This document shows, in pieces, positions 1 to 7,732 of a stretch of 40,690 nucleotides of DNA. The position numbers and the translations under genes are program-made. The notes beneath the pieces are model-generated. The model saw only the letters and a program-made list of their open reading frames with translations, made no database searches and was not told the origin of the DNA. Every line of letters starts with the position of its first letter. Positions within the stretch are counted from its first letter, which is position 1. This stretch comes from Thiotrichaceae bacterium (lineage in GTDB: Bacteria > Pseudomonadota > Gammaproteobacteria > Beggiatoales > Beggiatoaceae). The stretch covers positions 1 through 40,690 of the forward strand of contig JADGDF010000018.1 of the NCBI GenBank assembly GCA_016745055.1, read 5' to 3'.

Positions 1-163
1 GGTTTGATTCCAGCATCGGGTGGCCGAAACCGAGAGACCTTCTCTCATCTTTAATACAGCATGGAAAGCTACGCTTTCCTTCAGGACACACTAGGGTGGA
101 TTAAGTGGAGCTAAATCATTAAGTTTCGTGGAACTTCCCCAAATGGTAAAGAGCTATTGCTTA
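1..163. other. Left-edge non-coding stretch
   Basis: I see no convincing coding region here. The stretch holds a small perfect hairpin (listed separately) and a weak GAGAGA/TCTCTC inverted repeat near 33-47. It lies downstream of the minus-strand gene that ends at 164 and may contain its transcription end, but there is no clear T-tract. Confidence 0.5.
63..79. repeat. Small perfect inverted repeat
   Basis: GGAAAGC and GCTTTCC form a perfect 7-bp stem around a TAC loop. No U-tract follows, so a REP-like or mRNA-end hairpin is more likely than a classical terminator. Its role is unknown. Confidence 0.4.
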
Positions 164-1765
164 TCAACTTTGAGGATTATTCATTACCTTGACAGTAATT
201 TTCAAAGGTTTTGCCCCTTTACTGATCATGGAAGGATCTGCTCCCTTCTCAAGCATGGCTTGTGCTTTGAGTTTAGCTTCTTTCAATGGTCCAGCCCAAA
301 TGGAATGGCGAGAACCGGTGCTAACTTTGAGCAGTAGCCAAAAAACTTTCATTTTGTCATAACCATATATTTCCTGCATTATTTTTCTAACATAACCGAA
401 ACTATTGATAGGATCATCATGCAAAATTACCTGAGTATGAGCATCTTCAGGAAAGGCATCTAAATGTTGTAAAAATGTGTCATATGAGGTGGCATCTGAG
501 TCTGTAGTAAATTCTTCCCCATCTTCAGTCTCCAGTTTCTGCAAAATTAGATCGATACCGTAACCTGTGTTGATATGACTCAAAAGAGAATCTCCGGAGT
601 AATGCCAAGGGTACGTTAGAAAACGGCCATTTAGCTTGGCTACCGCATCTTTTGCCAATGCGTACCGTTTTGCAAGATAAAAACAAAAGGCAAAGATATT
701 CAACGCTTCTAGGTACTCATGGCTATCTGTATTGACTTGAATGAGTCGCTCATAAGTTTGCTCTAAGTCTTGACGGACGTCAGGCAAGGTAAAATATCCC
801 TCTGCTTCTTCATCTAAATCTTGCATTCCAAGATACAACCAATGTTCAAGGTGTGCCATTGCGACTAAACAGGCCAGTGGACTGCCTGCAGGTGCGCGAA
901 CAAACGCTTTACGTGCAACAATAAAGGATTCCCCCTGTTCTCCTCCCCATTTCTCGGCTAAAGCATCAATCATATGACTGTGTGCAGTAAAATGATTGGG
1001 CGAACGTGTTAATGCTTTGGCAAAATACTCCCATACTTGATCACGCTCAAAGCCCGTCCCCATAGCAATAATAATCTGGCCAATGTAAGGTTCGGCATAG
1101 TTATCGTCAAGTGAAATCGCTTGTTCAAATAAAGATTGCGCCATTAATAGGCGTTGATAAAACAACTCTATACCCTTTTGAGTCACCGTATTTGCAGTAC
1201 CGCTCCCTCGTGCTTCCCAAGCCCAATGGATGGCATGCAGACCAGACACAATATAAGGTAAAGAATGATTGGGTACTGCATCACGCCATAACGCAAATTC
1301 CTTAGGAAGACCTTTTTTATCTGCGATGACATCAAGTACCCGATAACGGTCATCTCCACTCAGCATATTTATCGCTTGCTCTATTGCATTCCAATCAGCA
1401 GCCTTTAAATACTGTTCGATTTGCATGATTAGAGGATCGTGTTCTAAGTTAACAAAGCTTGTCTTAGGCTTCATACCAAACCAGCCAACCAGTTTTTCGA
1501 TGGCTTTGAACAGTCCCCATATCGCATGAATGATGTTAGCCTCAGAAAAAGGCTCTTCCCAAAAGCGTCGGGAAATTTCAAAGGTTAGCCACAAGGAAAT
1601 ACCGGTGATAAGTGATGCTGGGGCTGTTGCTATACCCGTTTTTGCAATTAACCATTCCCCAGTAACATATGCCACAAGCCAGAAAAACCCAATGCTATCT
1701 TGTTTTTGGGTGTAAAAGTAGAGTACTGCCATGATAGCAAGATAAATGATAATATCTATATTCAT
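164..1765 (-). CDS. Membrane-anchored helical-repeat (TPR-like) protein of unknown function
   Basis: This is a 533-residue protein that I do not recognise as a named gene. The first ~65 residues hold short hydrophobic stretches (IIIYLAIMAVLYFYT, then VAYVTGEWLIAK and ASLITGISLWLTF), so the N-terminus is probably membrane-embedded and the rest cytoplasmic. The body is helical. Residues ~190-330 contain TPR-like segments such as LFEQAISLDDNYAEPYIGQI and VWEYFAKALTRSPNHFTAH. The part from ~125 to 380, with WNAIEQAINMLSGDDRYRVLD, resembles bacterial DUF4034-like proteins, but that link is from memory and unverified. The gene stands alone, with a decayed toxin region upstream. The ATG at 1765 directly precedes the first hydrophobic segment, which favours this start. 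Confidence 0.75.
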   Translation of the reverse strand: MNIDIIIYLAIMAVLYFYTQKQDSIGFFWLVAYVTGEWLIAKTGIATAPASLITGISLWLTFEISRRFWEEPFSEANIIHAIWGLFKAIEKLVGWFGMKPKTSFVNLEHDPLIMQIEQYLKAADWNAIEQAINMLSGDDRYRVLDVIADKKGLPKEFALWRDAVPNHSLPYIVSGLHAIHWAWEARGSGTANTVTQKGIELFYQRLLMAQSLFEQAISLDDNYAEPYIGQIIIAMGTGFERDQVWEYFAKALTRSPNHFTAHSHMIDALAEKWGGEQGESFIVARKAFVRAPAGSPLACLVAMAHLEHWLYLGMQDLDEEAEGYFTLPDVRQDLEQTYERLIQVNTDSHEYLEALNIFAFCFYLAKRYALAKDAVAKLNGRFLTYPWHYSGDSLLSHINTGYGIDLILQKLETEDGEEFTTDSDATSYDTFLQHLDAFPEDAHTQVILHDDPINSFGYVRKIMQEIYGYDKMKVFWLLLKVSTGSRHSIWAGPLKEAKLKAQAMLEKGADPSMISKGAKPLKITVKVMNNPQS

Positions 1766-2154
1766 AGTGGTTGAAAGCGTCTAATTTATTGTTTTAATAG
1801 AGTAAAATTAAATTTTTTAACTAGTATATTATAGACTATTGTATCTTTTTGACGAGCAGCTATGGTAAAACTATTTGATGCTCATGCGGTGAAGTAAGAA
1901 ATAATTGTTGTCTCAATATATATATTTTTATCTTAAAATAGGAAATTTTATGCTGCTAATGCTCAAGGTCAGCCAGGTAGCTCTGGTTAGCGGAACGTAA
2001 CCCGATAACTAAGGAATATTCAACCACACACGAGTGTAAGTTTGTACCCAAAGGAATCTGCACAAGCCAATGACTCGTTGTTAGTTTGGCTAATAGAGGC
2101 AAAGTAAGTATATTCTTTCACAATACGTTAAATAAAGTAAATGACAACAACCTA
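1766..2154. other. Intergenic region with no intact gene
   Basis: About 390 bp of AT-rich DNA upstream of the minus-strand gene that starts at 1765. It carries one hairpin-like repeat at 1985-2003. It leads into the RelE remnant and may include traces of a lost antitoxin, but I cannot read a convincing protein from it. Confidence 0.5.
1985..2003. repeat. Imperfect palindromic REP-like repeat
   Basis: GGTTA at 1985-1989 and TAACC at 1998-2002 form the arms of a short imperfect hairpin with a GC-rich core (GCGGAACG). Elements of the form GGTTAGCG...CGTAACCC are common dispersed repeats in filamentous bacteria. That is general knowledge and was not tested here. Confidence 0.35.
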
Positions 2155-2325
2155 ATAATTAAACAGGCAACATCGAGCATCAAAAAAATCCAAGACATGG
2201 AATAAACTTATAGAATTGGAGTGGGAAATTATCAAGTTATTTATACAGTAAAAGCGGTGGTGCTACTTATTGAAATTATTAGAGTCCGACATAGGAAAAA
2301 AATTTATAAAAAAATGATGATGTGA
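2155..2325 (+). pseudogene. Remnant of a RelE/ParE-family toxin gene
   Basis: Two out-of-phase fragments carry the conserved C-terminal half of a RelE-type ribonuclease toxin. At 2187-2210 the reading is NPRHGINL, matching the family pattern NPRP.G..KL. From 2209 the frame shifted by one reads YRIGVGNYQVIYTVK, then LLIEIIRVRHRKKIYKK up to a TGA at 2323-2325. The core family motif (RIG.YRVIY ... V..RV.HR...Y) is clear. The N-terminal half is lost or unreadable, a frameshift and an in-frame stop separate the pieces, and no antitoxin gene is recognisable upstream. The fragment is convergent with the histidine kinase gene that ends 1 bp further on. It is almost certainly non-functional. Confidence 0.7.
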
Positions 2326-2326
2326 G

Positions 2327-4102
2327 TTACTTCTGAGTCACACTATCTAAAGCATTATCCACAGTTTCAAGAAATTTCTTAATATCAATTGGTTTAATAA
2401 TATAACCATAAAAGCCTGCTTCTTTACCTTGAACTGTATCTCGAGATTTATCGTCAGCACTCAATGCTAATACCGGAATTTGACTGGTATCTTCTTCAGT
2501 TCGTAAATTTTTTAAGACTTCAAATCCGTTCATGCCAGGCAAATGAATGTCTAACAAAATCACATCAGGATGATGAATATGAGCTAGTTCCAATCCCATC
2601 TCACCCGTATGTGCAGAAACCAAAGCAATGTCAGGACGCGCTTTTAATACCTGGGAAACTAAACTCACATTGGTACGACTGTCTTCAATGTATAATAAAA
2701 TATGTTTTGCTTCCCCTTCTAACACATTTTGAGAAAGTGTTGTTTGTGCTGTTTTACCTGTGGGAAGTTCTATCCAAAATATGCTTCCTTTCTCAAACTC
2801 ACTTTCAACACCAATACGACCATCCATCATTTCTAATAATTGTTTGGTAATGGTTAGCCCAATACCCGTTCCTTCAATGAGATTAAGCCCACTCAAACGA
2901 GTAAAGGGATCAAAGATTTTAGTTTGTTGTTCCTCAGTTAATCCAATCCCTGTATCCTTCACTTCCAACCGCATCCACGCTTCTTCATTTTGGTTTAATT
3001 CAAGCGTAATATTGCCTTCATCTTGATTATATTTAACTGCATTCGTTAATAAGTTTAAAATGACTTGTTTTAACCGCTCTTGATCAGCAAGTGCATAATG
3101 AGGTGCTAAAGAAAGCGTTTTATTTTCAAAATGAATACGACGTTTTTCCACAGCAGGCTTAATTGAAAGTTCACATTCTTTAATTAGTTCGACCAAATTG
3201 ATTTTTTCGATGGATAAATCAAATTTACCTGATTCAATCTTAGTTAAATCAAGCACTTCGTTAATTAATTCTAATAAGTGCCAACCTGCTTGCAAAATAT
3301 TACCCACATATTGTTGCATATCTTCAATCGTATCACTGTCAGCCCCTTCTTCTGCGGTAATACTTAATTCTTCTTTTAATAACTCGCCATAACCCAAAAT
3401 GGCATTCATAGGGGTGCGCAACTCATGACTCATACTGGACAAAAATTGAGATTTAGTTTGGCTTGCTTTTTCAGCCATTTCTTTTGCCTCAATGAGGGCT
3501 TTTTCAACTTTTTTAGCTTCACTCATATCAGTAAACATTAAAATAAACCCAACCATTTGCCCTTGCTCGAAAAGCGGGTCAAACACACAAGCAACTGGTA
3601 GGGTTAGTTCCTTGCACTTTAAAATTGCATTATGGTCTTGAAAAGAACGTTTGGTAGCTAATTGCTCTAATAATTCAGGTGTAGACAAGGAAGATGTGCT
3701 ACCATTTGTACGGTGAAATTCAAATAGGTCTAGTAATTGATGCTTTTGGGTTTTAAATAGGCAGAAATATTGTCTGGCCATATGATTTGCAAACAAAAGT
3801 TGGCCTTTGCGATCAAAAACGCAAATACCACTACTAACCGCTTGAAGTACGTGAATTAGCTCAAAATGATTGAGCGTAATGTCTGTTGCTGCAAATTCTG
3901 CCAATCCATCTTTTGGGGAAATAAGGCCTTTTTCCCATAAATGCCTTTCTTTATCCGCATTTTCATAAAAAAGATCAATACGCGAGACGAATTCTTGCCA
4001 TTTGGATAAATCAGTTGGCAAATTATTTATATCAAATCCCGCTCTGCGTAATTGTCGTTCTAAGAGTGAATGCATGGGAGATATTTCGTTGCGATCAGAC
4101 AT
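2327..4102 (-). CDS. Hybrid sensor histidine kinase (PAS-HisKA-HATPase-REC)
   Basis: A 591-residue cytoplasmic hybrid sensor kinase. In order: an N-terminal helical part, a PAS-like sensor (about 78-195, with SSGICVFDRKGQLLFANHMA), a short coiled coil, a HisKA domain with phospho-acceptor His226 in SHELRTPMN, an ATPase domain (N box NLLTNAVKYN near 350, G1 DTGIGL near 383, G2 GTGIGL near 411) and a C-terminal receiver from ~467. The receiver has the phospho-acceptor Asp518 (LLDIHLPGMNGF) and Lys570. There are no membrane segments, so it probably senses an internal signal or a partner protein. No separate response-regulator gene is adjacent, and the output presumably passes to an Hpt protein elsewhere. 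The open frame extends upstream to a TTG at 4132, but the ATG at 4102 is the more natural start. Neither has a strong ribosome binding site. Confidence 0.9.
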   Translation of the reverse strand: MSDRNEISPMHSLLERQLRRAGFDINNLPTDLSKWQEFVSRIDLFYENADKERHLWEKGLISPKDGLAEFAATDITLNHFELIHVLQAVSSGICVFDRKGQLLFANHMARQYFCLFKTQKHQLLDLFEFHRTNGSTSSLSTPELLEQLATKRSFQDHNAILKCKELTLPVACVFDPLFEQGQMVGFILMFTDMSEAKKVEKALIEAKEMAEKASQTKSQFLSSMSHELRTPMNAILGYGELLKEELSITAEEGADSDTIEDMQQYVGNILQAGWHLLELINEVLDLTKIESGKFDLSIEKINLVELIKECELSIKPAVEKRRIHFENKTLSLAPHYALADQERLKQVILNLLTNAVKYNQDEGNITLELNQNEEAWMRLEVKDTGIGLTEEQQTKIFDPFTRLSGLNLIEGTGIGLTITKQLLEMMDGRIGVESEFEKGSIFWIELPTGKTAQTTLSQNVLEGEAKHILLYIEDSRTNVSLVSQVLKARPDIALVSAHTGEMGLELAHIHHPDVILLDIHLPGMNGFEVLKNLRTEEDTSQIPVLALSADDKSRDTVQGKEAGFYGYIIKPIDIKKFLETVDNALDSVTQK

Positions 4103-4402
4103 CAAACATGATCTAAAATTGATTGCACCCAATAAATCTATAATTATTTTAGATAATCTGATCTCTGAGATGGTTACAAATGTGCGTTAGCCCTAAAGCA
4201 ATTTTTTCTCCCATACATTATATCTTATTTAGCACAACATGACCTATATTCTATAAATATCCTCAAGGTCAATATATAAAAAATTATCATGAATACACGA
4301 AGCTTGGGATGTAAAAGCCCTAAATTTAAGATAAAGAAATAGAGCAGTTTGGGTAAGGATGTATAAACAGGCTCTAACATATGTTCATGAACTGATTTTA
4401 CA

Positions 4403-4981
4403 TTATTGCAAACCGTCTTTGTGAATGATACTTAAAATCTTTGTTAATCTTGCTTCTAAGCTAGTCATTTTCCGTTTTATAATGCTCACAGAGCAATCAA
4501 TCCGCTCATCATGGCTTAATCCTAAAACTAAACTATTTAGATGTTCGATATAGGATTGATTTAAAGCTGCTTTACCTTCCTCGTAAACTAAGGGAATACC
4601 TGGTTGTATGATGATAATATGGTTAAAAAATTGATTGGTCAGTGTGAAACAGTTGGTTAAATAGTTTTCTAGTTGCTTAAAATTAACACTTGTTTTACCT
4701 TGAATATCAGCCAGTGTATAGGCCATGAAATCCAAAGGTGTTCTGTCCGTAATAAAATTACCTTGAGTAACTTGCCAACTTTGTTGAGCTGCTTCTGCAA
4801 CATGTTGTTGAATAGTTAACCGTGTATTAAAATCCATGACTTGGGCGGGATCAAGCCCATGTTGTTTAAAAACGGCACTTGTCGTTGTTTGAACAAAAGG
4901 AATATTGAGTTGAGCTGCAATGGTTTTTGCTAGCGTTGTTTTACCTGTGCGATGAGCGCCAGCAATGCCGATAGTTTTCAT
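4403..4981 (-). CDS. Small P-loop NTPase (AAA_28/NadR-kinase-like)
   Basis: A 192-residue protein opening directly with a Walker A motif, GIAGAHRTGKTTLA (residues 5-18). FITDRTPLDFMAYT near 80-93 is a plausible Walker B/lid element of the kind seen in nucleotide and nucleoside kinases related to the kinase half of NadR. The substrate cannot be read from the sequence; a small-molecule kinase is likely. The ATG overlaps, in ATGA fashion, the last readable codon of the decayed DUF190 gene. The gene is therefore translationally linked to the crcB-DUF190 unit upstream, although it is not a usual partner of crcB. Confidence 0.7.
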   Translation of the reverse strand: MKTIGIAGAHRTGKTTLAKTIAAQLNIPFVQTTTSAVFKQHGLDPAQVMDFNTRLTIQQHVAEAAQQSWQVTQGNFITDRTPLDFMAYTLADIQGKTSVNFKQLENYLTNCFTLTNQFFNHIIIIQPGIPLVYEEGKAALNQSYIEHLNSLVLGLSHDERIDCSVSIIKRKMTSLEARLTKILSIIHKDGLQ

Positions 4982-5147
4982 TCGTTTGCAATGGATAAAT
5001 CAAATAAATTCATCGAATGTATTTTCCCTGCCCTCGAAAAATAGTTATTCCTTGTACCGAGTTTTCGTCATGCAAATAATGTAAGACTGGCGTCAAATTA
5101 CCTTTGGCTTCGGATAAATAAATATGCACCATTGTAATTTTTTTCAT
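4978..5147 (-). pseudogene. DUF190-family gene, frameshifted and truncated
   Basis: The ATG at 5147 overlaps the crcB stop codon (ATGA). It opens a 45-codon frame, MKKITMVHIYLSEAKGN to FRGQGKYIR, which is the typical start of a DUF190 protein, a small family often encoded beside crcB. After FRGQG the sequence continues in another frame as GKIHSMNLFDLSIANE, matching the family stretch GKIH..SLLDLS, then stops exactly at the start of the NTPase gene. Intact members have roughly 100-115 residues and continue with an acidic LPVVIEFFD-type region, which is missing. One frameshift plus loss of the C-terminal part makes this a probable pseudogene. Expression of the 45-residue fragment cannot be excluded. 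Confidence 0.7.
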
Positions 5148-5518
5148 TGGATTAACCTTGCGCCTAGCATGCCTAACCATGTGGCAAATAAGCAAAAAAT
5201 GACACTCATGCCTATGTTTAACAAAGCCTTAATTTGTTCACCTGCATACATAAGATTTAAAGTTTCTAAAGAAAAGGTGGAAAACGTGGTAAAAGCACCT
5301 AAAAATCCAATAATTAAAGCAGCTCTCCATTCTAAACTGGCAATGCGTTCAAATAAAAAAATGGATAAAAAACCAATTAACAAGCTGCCAATGAGATTAA
5401 CTGCCAACGTGCCATAAGGGAATTCGCGTCCAAATAGGTTATATATGCCTGAAGAGACCCAAAAACGCAGTAGTGCGCCTAATGCGCCGCCACCTGCAAT
5501 TGCAAGTAATTGCATCAT
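5144..5518 (-). CDS. crcB: Fluoride ion channel CrcB/FluC
   Basis: A 124-residue small membrane protein with four hydrophobic helices, the normal size of a single FluC subunit. Diagnostic family motifs are present: GGALGALLRFW at the N-terminus, FPYGTLAVNLIGSLLIGF in helix 2 and GFLGAFTTFSTFSLE in helix 3, which holds the Phe/Thr fluoride path. Such channels work as antiparallel dimers that export fluoride and relieve its toxicity. The gene overlaps the DUF190 remnant downstream by four bases. I looked for a fluoride riboswitch in the 116 bp upstream and did not find one. MMQLL offers two adjacent ATGs; the first is used here. Confidence 0.93.
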   Translation of the reverse strand: MMQLLAIAGGGALGALLRFWVSSGIYNLFGREFPYGTLAVNLIGSLLIGFLSIFLFERIASLEWRAALIIGFLGAFTTFSTFSLETLNLMYAGEQIKALLNIGMSVIFCLFATWLGMLGARLIQ

Positions 5519-5634
5519 ATTTTAATCTAACTTATTGATATTTTGTAAAATGTTTACTTTACTTAAGACTTGGTTGGTTTTAAAAATTTGCGAGGTTTGC
5601 TTAAAATAGTGTTGGTAGTTATTCAATTCGTTCT

Positions 5635-6114
5635 TTATTTCACTGCCGTTACAATACAAAATACTTGGACTGCTTCACCACGTCCAAAAGCAGTTAAACC
5701 TTCACCTGTTGTGGCTGTAATACCAATGTCTTCCAAAGTAAGGCCAAGAAGTTTAGCAATACTTGCTTTCATCAAATTTATTTTAGGCGTGATTTTAGGG
5801 CATTTGGCTTCAATACTAAAGGATACATGAGTAATTTGCCAAGATTGCAAGTATTTTAAAGCTTCTTCCACATAAACTCGGCTATCAGTAATACCTTGTT
5901 CATGACAAAGTTTATCGCTGATTTCACCTAGAATATTCACACCTGTAATACCTGAAATACCGTTGGCAAGTGAATGTAACACCACATCTGCATCACTGTT
6001 ACCCGCCAAAGGAAATTCCTTTTCAAAATAAACCCCTCCTAAAATAAGTTTTTTTGTGGTATTGTTAGTGTCGAAAAGATGGCTGTCTTGTCCAAGACCC
6101 GTTTTAAATTGCAT
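5635..6114 (-). CDS. ispF: 2-C-methyl-D-erythritol 2,4-cyclodiphosphate synthase IspF
   Basis: A 159-residue protein of normal IspF length. It converts CDP-ME 2-phosphate into 2-C-methyl-D-erythritol 2,4-cyclodiphosphate and CMP in the MEP isoprenoid pathway. The zinc-binding N-terminus GQDSH (Asp10, His12) is present, and HSLANGISG supplies the third ligand. GNSDADVVLHS, the C-terminal TTGEGLTAFGRGE and the Val-Gln-Val segment also fit. The enzyme is a cytoplasmic homotrimer. The start overlaps the end of ispD by 11 bp, the usual ispD-ispF coupling. Confidence 0.95.
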   Translation of the reverse strand: MQFKTGLGQDSHLFDTNNTTKKLILGGVYFEKEFPLAGNSDADVVLHSLANGISGITGVNILGEISDKLCHEQGITDSRVYVEEALKYLQSWQITHVSFSIEAKCPKITPKINLMKASIAKLLGLTLEDIGITATTGEGLTAFGRGEAVQVFCIVTAVK

Positions 6115-6814
6115 GAGATAATTGCTCTTGTAAATAAAGTTCAGCCAATTTTAAATCTTGAGGGTGGGTAATTTTAATATTATCAGCATGTCCTTCCACG
6201 AGTATAGGGCAATGTCCCATTTTTTCTATAGCTTGTGCGTCGTCTGTCACATATTGTTTTTGATCCAACATTATTTGTAAAGCCTCTAATAGAGTATTCA
6301 AACGAAACATTTGGGGGGTTAAGGCATGCCATAATCCTTCTCGACTGACAGTTGAGGTAATATAATTATGGCTATCTGAACGTTTCATTGTATCTCGCAC
6401 CGGCAAGGCTAGCAATCCGCCCACGGGATGATGGGCTAATGAAGCCATGAGCTTGTTAATATCTTCTAATCGAACGCAAGGACGAGCAGCATCATGTACA
6501 AGTACCCAATCATCAGGATTTGCGTGGGCTTCAAGTGCCTTCAAACCATTGAGTACTGAGTGGCAACGTTCTTGACCACCTTTGACCTTGAATAAAGGAA
6601 TGGATAACTCAATATTTAAGGTATTCCAATGCTCATCTTCTGAGGAAATGCATACAGCAACACCTTTTACATTAGAAGCACTTAAACGTTCCAAGGTATG
6701 CTGAATAACGGGTTTATTATGTAAGTTAAGATATTGTTTAGGCGTTGAATGTCCCATGCGAGAGCCACTACCTGCTGCGGGGACCACTGCCCAATACTGT
6801 AGGGAACTATTCAA
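6104..6814 (-). CDS. ispD: 2-C-methyl-D-erythritol 4-phosphate cytidylyltransferase IspD
   Basis: A 236-residue cytidylyltransferase that joins CTP and MEP to form CDP-ME in isoprenoid precursor synthesis. The nucleotide-binding loop VPAAGSGSRMGHSTPKQY (residues 11-28), VHDAARPCV (near 105), the STVSREGLWHALTPQMF region and VTDDAQAIE are all present. The length is typical. The gene overlaps ftsB upstream by 8 bp and ispF downstream by 11 bp, so the three genes form a tightly coupled operon in the classic gammaproteobacterial order. Confidence 0.95.
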   Translation of the reverse strand: MNSSLQYWAVVPAAGSGSRMGHSTPKQYLNLHNKPVIQHTLERLSASNVKGVAVCISSEDEHWNTLNIELSIPLFKVKGGQERCHSVLNGLKALEAHANPDDWVLVHDAARPCVRLEDINKLMASLAHHPVGGLLALPVRDTMKRSDSHNYITSTVSREGLWHALTPQMFRLNTLLEALQIMLDQKQYVTDDAQAIEKMGHCPILVEGHADNIKITHPQDLKLAELYLQEQLSHAI

Positions 6815-7076
6815 TAATTTGATAGAAAACTTCTCCTTTTTTTATCATACCAAATTCAGAACGAGCAAGGGATTCGATGGTTTCCAAACCTTGTTTTAAA
6901 TCTTCAACTTCTTCAGCCAACAATGTATTTCGTTTTTCAAGGTCTACATTTTGCGTTCGTTGTTGCATAACCAAGGTTTTTAGTTGGTATAATTCATTAT
7001 GAGCACTTTCATGCCACCAAAGTCGATATTGCAATATTATGATAAGTAAGATTGTAATGAATATAAAGATTTTCAT
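6807..7076 (-). CDS. ftsB: Cell division protein FtsB
   Basis: An 89-residue bitopic protein. A single membrane helix (IFIFITILLIIILQYRLWW, residues 3-21) is followed by a periplasmic coiled coil with Leu/Glu heptads (LKTLVMQQRTQNVDLEKRN, LLAEEVEDLKQGLETIESLA) and the conserved end ARSEFGMIKKGEVFYQI. FtsB forms the FtsQ-FtsL-FtsB complex that activates septal peptidoglycan synthesis. Identification rests on topology, the C-terminal motif and its position immediately before ispD. It is the first gene of the ftsB-ispD-ispF operon. Confidence 0.92.
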   Translation of the reverse strand: MKIFIFITILLIIILQYRLWWHESAHNELYQLKTLVMQQRTQNVDLEKRNTLLAEEVEDLKQGLETIESLARSEFGMIKKGEVFYQIIE

Positions 7077-7732
7077 ACAGATAGCTTAAGTATTTGCTAT
7101 GCTAAAGTTGATAAAGTGGTTTTAGGCGGGAAGATCGAAATTGGTCGCAAATCATGTATTATAAAGTATAATATTGAGGTTTAGGTACAAAGCCTAACAA
7201 AGTGAAAATAATGCTTAAAGTAAGTAAAATTTCTAAATGTTGGATAATTTAATATTAAGAAAAAAAGGAATAATTTTACTTAAAAGCAATCTTAATAACT
7301 AACTGATTTTCAAAGCTAAATTGAGTATTTCCTATACACTAAAAAATTACCAGCTAAAAAAAATTTTAGTAAGTGTAGCACTTTGTGCGCTGACGTAGTA
7401 AACTTTATATAAGTCACCAATTATAAAAAATGGCAGATTTAAGTGTATAATAGGTAACCATTTAATAAACTTAGTATTTTTGCTAATATAATATTTGGAA
7501 TCACAGTATAGGTAATAAAGCTGGAATATTTATTGAAGAGTACCTGTTTTTTTAGTATAGACTTCTATTTAAGTCATATAAATGAAAGAGCTAAATATAG
7601 CTAACATCAACAATGTCTTAACTCTAAGACTTTTTAGGTTAAAATGGTAAAGGAATTAATGGAAGGCGCTAAAAGTCAGCGTATTTTTAGTGGTCACTAA
7701 CCAGGCACAGGCAACGAGGAGCTATAATTTTC
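7077..7732. other. Long divergent intergenic region
   Basis: About 650 bp, strongly AT-rich, between the divergent ftsB operon and the histidine kinase gene at 7733. It should hold both promoters. I see no credible reading frame, strong hairpin or RNA gene. AGGAG near 7716 is the probable ribosome binding site of the kinase gene, a little far (about 14 nt) from the ATG. Confidence 0.5.

Noticed and set aside
5519-5634. Possible fluoride riboswitch upstream of crcB
   Set aside because: The minus-strand sequence between ispF and crcB lacks the conserved GGCGATGG-type pseudoknot motif; it is plain AT-rich DNA.
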